Assembly: GCF_020379485.1 (NCBI RefSeq)
Contig: NC_063448.1
Coordinates: 22,715,726-22,779,725 of the forward strand
Reading direction: 5' to 3'
Origin: Brassica napus
Taxonomy: Eukaryota; Streptophyta; Magnoliopsida; Brassicales; Brassicaceae
Length of the DNA: 64,000 nucleotides
The notes under the pieces are model-generated. The model was not told where the DNA came from. It was given only the letters and a program-made list of their open reading frames with translations, and ran no database searches. The translations under genes were made by a program, and so were the position numbers. This document shows positions 55,079-64,000 of the stretch, piece after piece; positions within the stretch are counted from its first letter, which is position 1; each line of letters begins with the position of its first letter.

Positions 55079-55981
55079 TCTCTAAACTCCCTGAGAAAAT
55101 CAAAAACCCCTTAAACCTAAAACCTAGCCGGCGACCTTGAACCCTAACCCGACGAATCCTAATCTGTTCTTGCAAGCGTTCCAGCTTGTGTTCATCCGAT
55201 CAGCTCCAGCCCTAAGGTGTTTCTGATACAAGACGAACACAGCCTCAGCTCCATCCATTCTCAGCTTGCATCTCGGACAGCTACAGCTCGCGTTCCCCGA
55301 TCAGCCAGCTCGCGACCCAACAGAGATCAGCTCGCGCGACTTCAACTCTAGCTCGTTCCAGCTCGCGTCCGTTCGAGGTTCTCTTGGTGGTCCGGTTTCT
55401 ACAATCTGCATGAGAGTTAGGTTGATAGATTACTCTGATTCTGAAACCCTAAAATATAGCTGCATATTACCAACCTTGAAATTGGTAAACCCTAATTGAT
55501 ATGCAACTGAATGATAAGATTGAATGCATCTAAATTGATTATCCTTGTTTGCATTATATTCTGTTGTGGTCGTGTGATTTTGCTATGAACCATACCGAAC
55601 GGTCGTGTGGCCTAACCATTCCGATGCATTGTTCATACTCGCGGCCTTGTTCCCTTGATAGATCACATTGTTTGCATCATGTGATTGAAAGCCGTGTGGC
55701 TTAATGCATCATAGCTTGGCCGTGTGGCCTTGAGAGACACCATATCTGAATGGTCATGTGACCTTGCTTGCATATCTCATGAACCGATCTCTAGGATCGT
55801 TGTATCACATTACATGGCCGTGTGGCCTAAGCATCACATATAGACCTAGCATTCTCGACTTGTTTCGCACCATGATCGAGTAGTAAAGTGTTTTGGTCGA
55901 GAGACTTATGAAATCATATGCACTGATTATTTTGAATTGGTTGCATCCTAAATCATGAATTGATTGATAATATGGTTTCAG

Positions 55982-56629
55982 ATGCCGAAATATGAGCCTT
56001 TGGATTATGCCATTCTAAATCCCTCTGGAGAAAATTATCTAGAATGGGCAATGAACACTTCAGTTGTCCTGAAATCAAGAGGACTCGGAAGGAGTATCAT
56101 TCAGGGTAACTATGCAACTGGAAGTGAAAAGTATAGGGCCATAACAATTATGCGCCATCATCTCACTGAGGATCTAAGAAATCAGTACCTAAGTATTGAG
56201 AATCCTTGTGACCTTTGGACAAAATTAAAATCTAGATACACAATGGTGTTATTACCAAAGGTCAGGCATGAATGGATGAGTCTCAGATTCCAGGACTTTG
56301 AGTCTGTGGATGAATATCATTTTGCTTTGTCCAAAATCGTTTACAAACTGAGACAATGTGGTGAAGTGGTAACAGAGGAGGATTTACTGGAAAAGACCTT
56401 CCTCACAGCCGGTCCAAGAGATCTATTGTTACAACATATCTAGAGAGAAAAAGGTTTCACCACCTATAATGATCTGCTCTCATGCCTAACTGAGCAGAGT
56501 AATCAGTTGCTAAAAAGAAATAGTGAGATGAGATATTCTGAAGCAAATAAGACTGATGTGGATCAGGATGAATCCAAGGCAGCCGTGTCCAATGTAACTG
56601 ATGGTGTGGCCGGCATGTCTATTGAATAA
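55982..56629 (+). pseudogene. Copia gag of the second element
   Basis: From MPKYEPLDYAILNPSGENYL the frame shows the Gag pattern (YLEWAMNTSVVLKSRGL, then LWTKLKSRY and LRFQDFESVDEY). A TAG at 56441 interrupts it; the same frame then continues to 56629 (GVAGMSIE). No zinc knuckle is present before the stop, so the C-terminal part is missing. The protein would form the element's particle. Confidence 0.85.
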
Positions 56630-59600
56630 AGAAAGATCTTGACATGCTAATTGTGTTTTAAGTATTTGATTTGTGTTTTGCTTTAAACCTAATTGTCATT
56701 CACGATTTTATATATAATAATAGAATTGATTTTAGTTCATTACTATTATATCTTGTCTGATCTTACTTGATAATGTGAATGATTGATAAAGAAATCGCCT
56801 AAAAGGCATTATGATACGGTATAGTAGCCTAGTAAGAAATCTATGGCTAAGGCATTGCCTAAAGGGCATTATATACACCCAAGAATATATGACCCATTGA
56901 GTTAATATGGTTTCCAAATAGAAACAATGGGCAAAAGGAAACAAGTTCCTTCAGATTAAAGAAAGAAAGAAAATGCCTAAGACCCTTTAAGAAAGTGGTC
57001 AAGACTATACCTATGTAATCTACTGATCAAAACTATGCTAAAGATCAGTATGATAAGAGGCAAGAGCCGTGGTGATCATACTGATATATCCCACGAAAAT
57101 TATACACTTTATGGCAAGACCAGATTAGCCATCCTAGTCTAAACTTGATGCAAAGATTGATATTGAGAAGGCAAAAAGAGTTATCTCATAAGATCTCACG
57201 TTGTGAAACATGTACACAAAGGAAAACTCATTAGGCTTTATTGTCCTAAGCATCACGAAATTATAGTATGTTCATGTGGGGGAGAGAGGATAAACCCGTG
57301 ATACATGATCAATACTACAAATTCGTGAACCATGGTCTATGACCATGATATAAACGGCTTGGCCGTGCAGTCCATTACTTATAAGGATCATACATCCATC
57401 CTAAAGCTTAGGGACATCATGGATTTACATGTATATAAAGTAAAAATATATCAGGCCATATAAGTGATCATAGATATTTTCATCTCAGATTGAATACGGG
57501 TCGTAAACCAGACATACACCATCTTAAGAGACTTTGAATAAACCACCACAAACATATGTGCCGTCTAAGATGGAACCTCAGAAGAGGGATTGGGAATATA
57601 TGTTGGATAAGAGTATGACTTTCTCCCACGACTTCTAAGAGACCTTGAGCCAAATATGGGTAATCAGAAAGTGGCCAGGTACATGGATTGCATGATCAAT
57701 GAATCTGACTATCCAATATTAAAAGGAGAAAGCTATAAGCTGGTAAAGAGTAAAGAATGATAAGAAACAGAATGGTATCAACCATCATTGTCTTGGCAAA
57801 GATCCTCGGATTAGAATTATAGACATCCAAAGAAAGAAAAGATTATACATAGCTAGCTAATCGAGATGCAAGACACTGACCCGAAAAGAAAAGAAAAGAA
57901 TGACTAAGTCATAACCAGCTTAGCACCAAACGAAATCTGATGTCCTAGAAAGAGACACAGTCAAGTTGTAACAGAGTCTATACAAGATAGACCAAAGTGT
58001 TCCATAAGATAAGGAACCTCAGAAAGAAAAAGGTGCATAGAATACAAATCCGAGGTCATAAGGAAACCAGACCAGACATTGAGAAAAGGCTGCGCAGCTA
58101 AACATCTAAGGTACCAAACCATGTAGCTTGGGACGCCAAGCTGCTAGGTAACAAAGGTCTTGGATAATGAAATCTCAAATCGATTAGATCATATCTGGAA
58201 CACAATGGAACCATATATATGTGTCGACACATAAAGATATATTTGTACATAAGAGAGTAGCACTTGAACATAAAGATATAAACGAGGATCAGAACCCACG
58301 AAAGAGTACTCATAAAGAATAAATATTAGATTGAAAAGATAAACGTGGGGTTTAAAGTATCTATAGAGAAAGATAGGCGTATTGGCCACATACATATATA
58401 CAGAAACGTCATCTGATATAAACCAGTGAAATAGATGGGTCTTGTGAGGTAAAAGAAACCGTGAGATATGGTACATGATCACGAGGTCTAAAGGTGTTCA
58501 TGTTTCCTACTAACAGCATTCAATCATAGCTTGTTACACAAGGATACTCACAGAGACCATGGAACAGATTATAAGGAGATAAACTCCTATGTGGTGGATG
58601 CTGCTACACAATTTCGAAATTGACAAAGGTCTGGTCATAAGAAAGAAATTAGATTGACATATAAAGATGTAGTAAGCAGCATATGGATCACTGGATAAAG
58701 GACATCATTGTTCCTAAGCTGTTCATGGACTGAAACAAAGCAGCTGCATATAGTATATAATACTAGTAAAGGAGTTCTATAAGAACGATCAATAATTAAG
58801 TCCATATGTAAACTAATAAAGAAATTCGAATTCCTTGTTTTATACTAAACCAACCTAAAGAGAGGTTAAAAGGTTTATACAGATCTGTGACACTAGCATG
58901 GACCGACTAGATTGTAGTACGGGCTAGTGGAAAAGAAAGATCAGCCCAAAGAAAGGTAATTCGGATTGCCTCAGCTTGCTACCTCGGATAGCATGTTCTC
59001 CGGATAGACCAATCCAACATCAGATCCCTTAGATAAGGATCCGGCATAGAAGAACAGTCTGCTGCTGCTGTGAGGCTGAGAGGAGACATTTAATCTATCA
59101 TTCTCGATCGGATACCAATAGGTTGCAGTCCATAAGAATGTGTGATCGAAGTCCATGACCTAATATATATTCATTGTGTGATATGATCCACAGCAACAGA
59201 GGTCATGAGACGACATCAATATAAGGATAGGACTGCAATGAAAAACGAATATGGCATTGCCTAAGGCAATAGAGATCGATGACCACATGTGAGATTTATG
59301 AGTGTATTTGGCCATAGTTAGATAAGATTGTAAAATTCATTACAACAATGATCATTGATCAAGTCATGATCTTGGACACTCATGAGACAAGTTATGAACA
59401 TGTATAAAAGAAGTATATGACTCAACATGGATCGATCAGATTAGTGCATAGTCGATGGTAGTATAGAGAAAACTCATACAGTCCGTTACCTATCAATCAA
59501 CATTTTAACATCTTCATAGGCGGCTAATAGCCAAAGAGAGTATCCGTGAGGATGTTTTTGGTCGAGGACCATAGTCCTACATGTCTGACCAAAGTATAGA

Positions 59601-59931
59601 GTGGTCGACAGCAAAGGTTCACTTCTTGACCATGTACACACGATGTCAGAAGACATGAGAAAAGACCGGAAAGATCAAAATGGTCCAATTACGGTTCAGT
59701 AATAAACTTGGCCGATTTGATTACTCCCTTCCTTCACGTCCAGGAAAGATCACGCATCAGATGCGTAGACTACAGAACCTACACTGAGGTTCACATAAGG
59801 GGGAGCAGTACGTGTTGTACTCTTTTTCCTTCATCATGGTTTTGTCCCACTGAGTTTTTCATGATAAGGTTTTAATGAGGCAACATTAAGCGTATTACAA
59901 TCCCTGAATGGTTATGACATCCAAGGGGGAG
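56630..59931 (+). pseudogene. Decayed copia pol region
   Basis: Only traces are readable. At about 57570-57730 broken frames give GIYVG, LRDLEPNMGNQKVARYMDC and YPILKGE, the conserved segment after the copia integrase core. No reverse transcriptase motif could be read with confidence. The 3' non-coding end (TTTTGTCCCACTGAGTTTTTC, 59842-59862) is typical of copia elements. Confidence 0.6.
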
Positions 59932-60274
59932 TGTTATAAATCAATTGATGGATGTCCATAACTGTCCCGATCCATAACCGGCCCATACACTTAGAGAGAG
60001 AGAGACGGCCCAACCCTAGAGAGAGAGAGAGAGGCGGTCGTGACCTTAGGGGAGAGAGAGAGAGACGGCTTATGCTTTGGAGAAAAGAAAACTCTATTTC
60101 CTTTTCCTTGTAATTGTTATCTTTCCATTATTATGTATTAGTAGTTTTCATAATCCTAGTTGGTTTAGATTTTGGATACTTTCCTTTTTACTTATCTTGT
60201 AATCCCCTATATAAAGGGAACACTTATTCATTAATGAAACACAGAAGCAGCTCTAAATTTAGTGTTTTACAACA
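59932..60274 (+). repeat. Second copia element 3' LTR
   Basis: 343 bp, homologous to 54746-55063. It has an extra 30 or so bp around 60110-60130 and lacks ACATTC near the end. Confidence 0.92.
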
Positions 60275-60604
60275 TTACTTTCATAAAATATCACACTCTA
60301 CCTAGGTAGTTATCCTCATTTTATATATAATTTTAGGTGAAAACAAAATCATTTATAGCCATTAAATATAATAAATGATTGTATTAATGATCATTAAAGA
60401 TTATTGACCAAGAGCATTGAGCCATTGACCATTGACAAAGACTCTTGACTAAAATTTGGTCAAGGTTTTGACTTGACTTTTCATGGACTCTATGTGGTAT
60501 GTGTCCTTTGTTTTTAATGGGCTTCTGGAAATCGCTAAATTTTGGATAGTCGGATCAGATTACATTTTAGACTGGGGATGGAGATGAAACCGAACTCCAG
60601 CACA

Positions 60605-61168
60605 AAATCTAAAGATTTACTCGGTTGATCCAAACCCAATCCATACCGCTTTTCCGAGACTGGGTTTCGTTCAATTTATTGGATTATGTCGATTTGCCCA
60701 TACTAGTTTTTACACATCCGAATAACTAATGTAAAATTGTATTTTTCTTGAATTATAAGAATCACAAAGGTTATATCATATGGACAACACTAATAAAAAA
60801 ACCTTCGATAATTTTGTTGCCTACTCTTTAGGCCTAAACCTCGGAAGCCGTATTTTAACATAGTTTGATAATTGATAGTAACGCCCCAATAGCCAATACA
60901 TCACATTAACTAACTGAAATAGTTTAGTTGACTGATAATATAAAATGAATATATGCAGTAATTTCTTTAAATCAAAATTAACATATTGGTCACCATATAT
61001 ACACATATGAGTGAGTGTTTACGTGGTTAGACACTGATACCATTCCTCTACCAAAACGTCTTCACCTTTTCAACTCTTCATCTTCATCTTCATCTTCTTT
61101 CTCTTCTCATTCGAAATAACATCTACAAATTAAATAAACAAATAATATCAAAACACAAAGAGAGAAAA
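60605..61168 (+). promoter_or_regulatory. Upstream region of the purine permease gene
   Basis: 60605-60720 is decayed repeat DNA. A TATA-like TATATATACACATATG lies at about 60993-61008 and a CT-rich leader with TCTTCATCTTCATCTTC at 61075-61105, both usual in plant 5' regions. The retroelement LTR ends about 560 bp before the ATG. Confidence 0.45.
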
Positions 61169-62344
61169 ATGAGTGATGTTCGAGTAAACGCAGATCAACA
61201 AGAAGAAGGAGAACAACAACAAAACCTGGTCAAAGCACCGGTCAAGCGATCCCTCGGCCTCCTCATCACCACTTACGGCTGCCTCTTCGTCGGCTCCATC
61301 GCCTCGAGCCTCCTCGCGAAATACTACTTCGTCCACGGTGGCTCGAGCCGGTGGGTCTCCACGTGGGTCCAATCCGCCGGATTCCCACTCCTCCTCGGGC
61401 TTATCTACTTCCCTCGCTTCGTCTTCAAAACAACTAAGCGCCGTCCCTTCACGCGCTTCACACACCGCCATCTCCTCTTCTCCGTCGTAATCGGACTCAT
61501 CCTCGGTTTCAACAACTTCCTCTTCTCATGGGGTACCTCGTACCTCCCAGTGTCCACATCATCACTTCTCCTCTCGACACAACTCATCTTCACTCTGATC
61601 TTGTCCGTGATCATAGTGAAACAGAAAGTCACTTTCTCAAATCTCAATTGTGTTGTTCTCTTAACGTTAAGCTCTGTTTTATTAGCTCTCGGTTCGAGCC
61701 AAGATAAACCGGCCGGTTTAACTAAAACCAAATATTTCATCGGGTTTTTATCCACGATCGGAGCCGGTTTACTCTTCGCGCTCTACCTGCCCGTGACGGA
61801 GAGGGTCTACAGGTCCGTTTATTGCTACGCGATGGTCATGGAGATGCAACTGGTTATGGAATTTTCTGCCACGGTTTTCGCCACAATCGGTATGGCTTTC
61901 GACGGCGGGTTTAAAGAAATGGTTAAGGAAGCGAACCAAGTTTTCACTAAAGGACCGACGGTTTACTGGACAGTGGCGATTTTAGCGAATGTGGTGACAT
62001 GGCAGCTCTGTTTCGCGGCCACGTCAGGGATGGTTTATTTGACGTCTGGTATCACCGGAGGTATCTGCATGACGGCGTTACTAGCTATGAATGTGATTGG
62101 AGGTGTGGTGATGTACGGCGATGCGTTCGGCGGCGTGAAGATTGTGTCGACGGTGCTATGTGTTTGGGGATTCTCGTCTTATGTATATGGGATTTACGTG
62201 AAGATGAAGAAGGATGAGGAGAAGGAGGAGGAGGAGGAGGAGGAGGGACACACCGGTATGAAGACGGTGGAAGACGGGGGAGAGTTAGAGTTGGAGATGG
62301 GTATGATTAAAGATGACGTGGCGGCAGCGGATGAAAGGGTTTGA
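61169..62344 (+). CDS. Purine permease (PUP family)
   Basis: An intron-free 391-residue membrane protein of the drug/metabolite transporter superfamily. The cytosolic N terminus (about 1-28) is followed by about ten hydrophobic segments, beginning LGLLITTYGCLFVGSIASS at 29-47. Family hallmarks are SWGTSYLPVSTSSLLLSTQL at about 120-139, SGMVYLTSGITGGIC near 286-300 and a final GGVKIVSTVLCVWGFSSYVY at 321-340. PUP proteins import adenine, cytokinins and other purine-like compounds with protons, mostly at the plasma membrane; the substrate here is not predictable. The C-terminal tail (346-391) is strongly acidic with a Glu run encoded by GAG/GAA repeats. The start is the first ATG, in good context (AAAAATGAG). 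No damage was seen. I do not assign a PUP number. Confidence 0.93.
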   Translation: MSDVRVNADQQEEGEQQQNLVKAPVKRSLGLLITTYGCLFVGSIASSLLAKYYFVHGGSSRWVSTWVQSAGFPLLLGLIYFPRFVFKTTKRRPFTRFTHRHLLFSVVIGLILGFNNFLFSWGTSYLPVSTSSLLLSTQLIFTLILSVIIVKQKVTFSNLNCVVLLTLSSVLLALGSSQDKPAGLTKTKYFIGFLSTIGAGLLFALYLPVTERVYRSVYCYAMVMEMQLVMEFSATVFATIGMAFDGGFKEMVKEANQVFTKGPTVYWTVAILANVVTWQLCFAATSGMVYLTSGITGGICMTALLAMNVIGGVVMYGDAFGGVKIVSTVLCVWGFSSYVYGIYVKMKKDEEKEEEEEEEGHTGMKTVEDGGELELEMGMIKDDVAAADERV

Positions 62345-62641
62345 TGATATGTGTGATTGAGATAGTCGTTATGATTTTTAGGAAGTCAAATAAAAAGTAA
62401 TATATTTTATAATTTTTTACATCTAGAGACATTTTCTCACATTCAAATTACACTACAAGACACTTATCACTTGAGACACACTTTCTTTTGTCAAAAAGAC
62501 TCTTATGACCATAAACTAAAGAAAATCTGTCTTCTCTTCTTATTTCATTTTATTATTTTTCGTATTATACTTTATGTATTTATTTACTTTTATCTCAAGT
62601 TCTAAAATATATTAAACAAAAATAATTGTCATAATAAACTA
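62345..62641 (+). other. 3' flank of the purine permease gene
   Basis: AT-rich; contains likely polyadenylation sequence (AAATAAAAAGTAATA at about 62387). No gene was found. Confidence 0.5.
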
Positions 62642-64000
62642 CTAGAGCTTGACCCGTGCACCCGCACGGGTGTTTGTTTTAATGTAATAGATATATGAAA
62701 TTTTTACAATATATTTAATATGTCTGTATAGATGTTTGTTCGATTTGTAATATATAACATTTATGATAGGTCGATGGTTTTTAATTGTTTATAATTTTTT
62801 GGTTTCTCATATTGCGGTTGGATATAAAACCGTTAAAGTGATATCTTATATAACATATTCGTCAATTAATAATGTTTAATTACAGTAACATTTTTAATGT
62901 ATTTATTTTATTAATTAAAGCACCAATTATTATATTTATGTATATTAATAAATCTATCTTTTGAAAATAAAATATTTTATGTCAAATAAAATGTACTAAT
63001 GTTTTATTAAGATAGATAGAAAATGTAAAATATTTTATTTGTTTTGTTTAGATGAGATTTAGGTATTTAAGAAAATGATGTATACATCCTATTCAAATAC
63101 TCAACTATTAAAATTTTCCCAATATGGATGGTAACTAATTTTACAAATAATTTTTTTATTATTATATTGAAGGGAATGTATTCTGGATATCCTATGAATA
63201 TTCTAACTTTTTAGTAGCACATATTTAAATATGGATGTAATTAAGACCGATTTTTTTGATGAGAAATAATAACATACTATCCAAATCGTTGTTACCCAAA
63301 CCGTAATTGTTTTGTCAACTTACCAAAACCGTATATATTTATCTTTTATAGAAAAGAAACAGTAAAATATAGCAATTATATAAGACTGAAATTAATTAAT
63401 AAAATATATTAACTTCTTGATATATTATTAATATCTTTATAACCACAGAAATGTCTATAAATTGTGTATGTATTTTTCGCAACTAATTTCTTAACATATA
63501 ATAGCTTATTTCCGCAAATAAGACTCAAAAACTACGAAATTCAAAAAGTCTTACAAAGTTATAATGTATACTTTGTAAATATATGTTTTGCATATATCAA
63601 ATTGGGTTAAGATTAGAACAAAATTGATAAATATTAAATTAAACCGGATTAAACCATCTTAGCTATAAACAGGTCTACATGAGTGATATAGATGGTTTCA
63701 TTGTCCAAATGTGAAATAGTCAGAATACTAATTTTTTTGTAAAACAAATGAAGGCTTTTTGTGTCAAATAAATTTTAACCGGTTTGTATATGCGTTTACG
63801 TGAGATAGCTATTGTTATGTGATAAACAAATATTCACTTTCTAAAATAAATACTATAAATGAGAATATATGCTTTCAATCAACGTTTCCTTTAATAATTA
63901 ACCAAATGATAGTTGTTAGTTTAATTAATAGGGTACAAATATTGTTTCGAAATAATAGCTCTAGATTAAATGTTAGTGGCATTCAATGGTAATTATTTAG
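62642..64000 (-). mobile_element. Helitron 3' terminus and probable body, runs off the window
   Basis: On the minus strand the hairpin ACCCGTGC/GCACGGGT lies a few bases before CTAG (62642-62645), preceded on the plus strand by A. The end closely resembles that of the Helitron at 8454 (both have TTGACCCG next to CTAGA), so they belong to one family. The AT-rich DNA to the right has no gene; the 5' end (TC) was not located inside the window. Confidence 0.75.

Larger units (their letters stand above)
54746..60274 (+). mobile_element. Second copia retrotransposon, nested in the LTR
   Basis: LTRs at 54746-55063 and 59932-60274 with TGTT...AACA ends. Flanks are TTCCT (54741-54745) and TTACT (60275-60279), a target duplication with one change; the undisturbed LTR at about 51050 reads ATGTTTCCTCTC. 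A primer site (CGTTATCAGCACGAG) and a polypurine tract (CCAAGGGGGAG) flank the internal part. The gag region is readable but the pol region is heavily decayed. Confidence 0.92.
50013..60604 (-). mobile_element. Non-coding LTR retroelement (LARD-like), Ty3-type primer site
   Basis: Direct repeats at 50013-51353 and 53680-60604 (the latter interrupted by another element) have TG...CA ends when read on the minus strand (TGTGTTGGAG...GATTCATCA). Next to the right LTR, on the minus strand, TTTGGCGCTAGAAGAAAG resembles a tRNA primer site known from Ty3/gypsy elements. Next to the left LTR GGTGGGGGCAT is a polypurine tract. The internal part (51354-53679) encodes nothing recognisable. A clean target duplication was not found (AAAAA versus AAATC). 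Confidence 0.75.
53680..60604 (-). repeat. LARD-like element 5' LTR, split by a copia insertion
   Basis: The LTR halves 53680-54745 and 60280-60604 sum to about 1391 bp, matching 50013-51353. The copia element 54746-60274 separates them. Confidence 0.8.

Noticed and set aside
58098..59156. Several 60-100-codon minus-strand frames in the second copia element
   Set aside because: They lie antisense to the decayed pol region and have no family features.
61148..61755. Minus-strand frames of 107 and 116 codons over the purine permease gene
   Set aside because: They are shadows of the GC-richer sense gene; the sense frame has clear family motifs.

Overview
The window is plant nuclear DNA, almost certainly from a Brassicaceae species and probably a Brassica (inference from gene content, Helitron termini and retroelement types; no species-level marker was read). 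It is AT-rich and dominated by transposable elements, with few host genes. No bacterial-type system, CRISPR array, rRNA or tRNA gene was seen.

Host genes. There are two copies of a small four-helix EamA/TMEM42-like membrane protein gene (6373-7027 and 40877-41532). They lie in a segmental duplication, 4392-9780 versus 35743-43224, and their coding exons appear identical. A nine-exon gene with two NYN-nuclease/zinc-finger modules lies at 14076-16300, and a broken copy of its 5' end is at 34242-34675. A single-exon purine permease (PUP family) gene lies at 61169-62344. A galactinol synthase 3' fragment at 31651-32066 is a pseudogene.

Mobile DNA, left to right: an RPA1-like gene remnant and a Pif1/Helitron helicase tail (908-4142); a MULE-type MITE filled with telomere-like repeats (5213-5625); a 1.06-kb Helitron (8454-9516); a PIF/Harbinger remnant with a DDE transposase domain (10508-12238); a TTA-flanked MITE (17118-17946); a copia gag scrap (18170-18440); a LINE with two open ORFs (about 18650-24324); a tandem three-unit Helitron containing a solo LTR (26671-29942); a Tourist-like MITE (31216-31465); a 5'-truncated LINE with a 20-bp target duplication (33011-34011); a 3.4-kb Helitron carrying RPA/DUF223 exons (37213-40648); a degenerate copia element (44424-49844); and a minus-strand LTR element with no recognised coding sequence (50013-60604), itself carrying a SINE and a second copia element.

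The two segmental copies act as each other's empty-site controls. Three transposon insertions and one 104-bp tandem duplication occur in only one copy, so element ends and target sites can be read to the base. In the right-hand copy the 3.4-kb Helitron sits between the conserved promoter motifs and the transcribed part of the TMEM42-like gene, so the twins share a protein sequence but not a proximal promoter.

I found no wholly new biological system. The most unusual items are the head-to-tail Helitron array with a recoverable empty site, the Helitron that splits a promoter, and the two-module NYN gene with a GC-AG intron repeated in each module.
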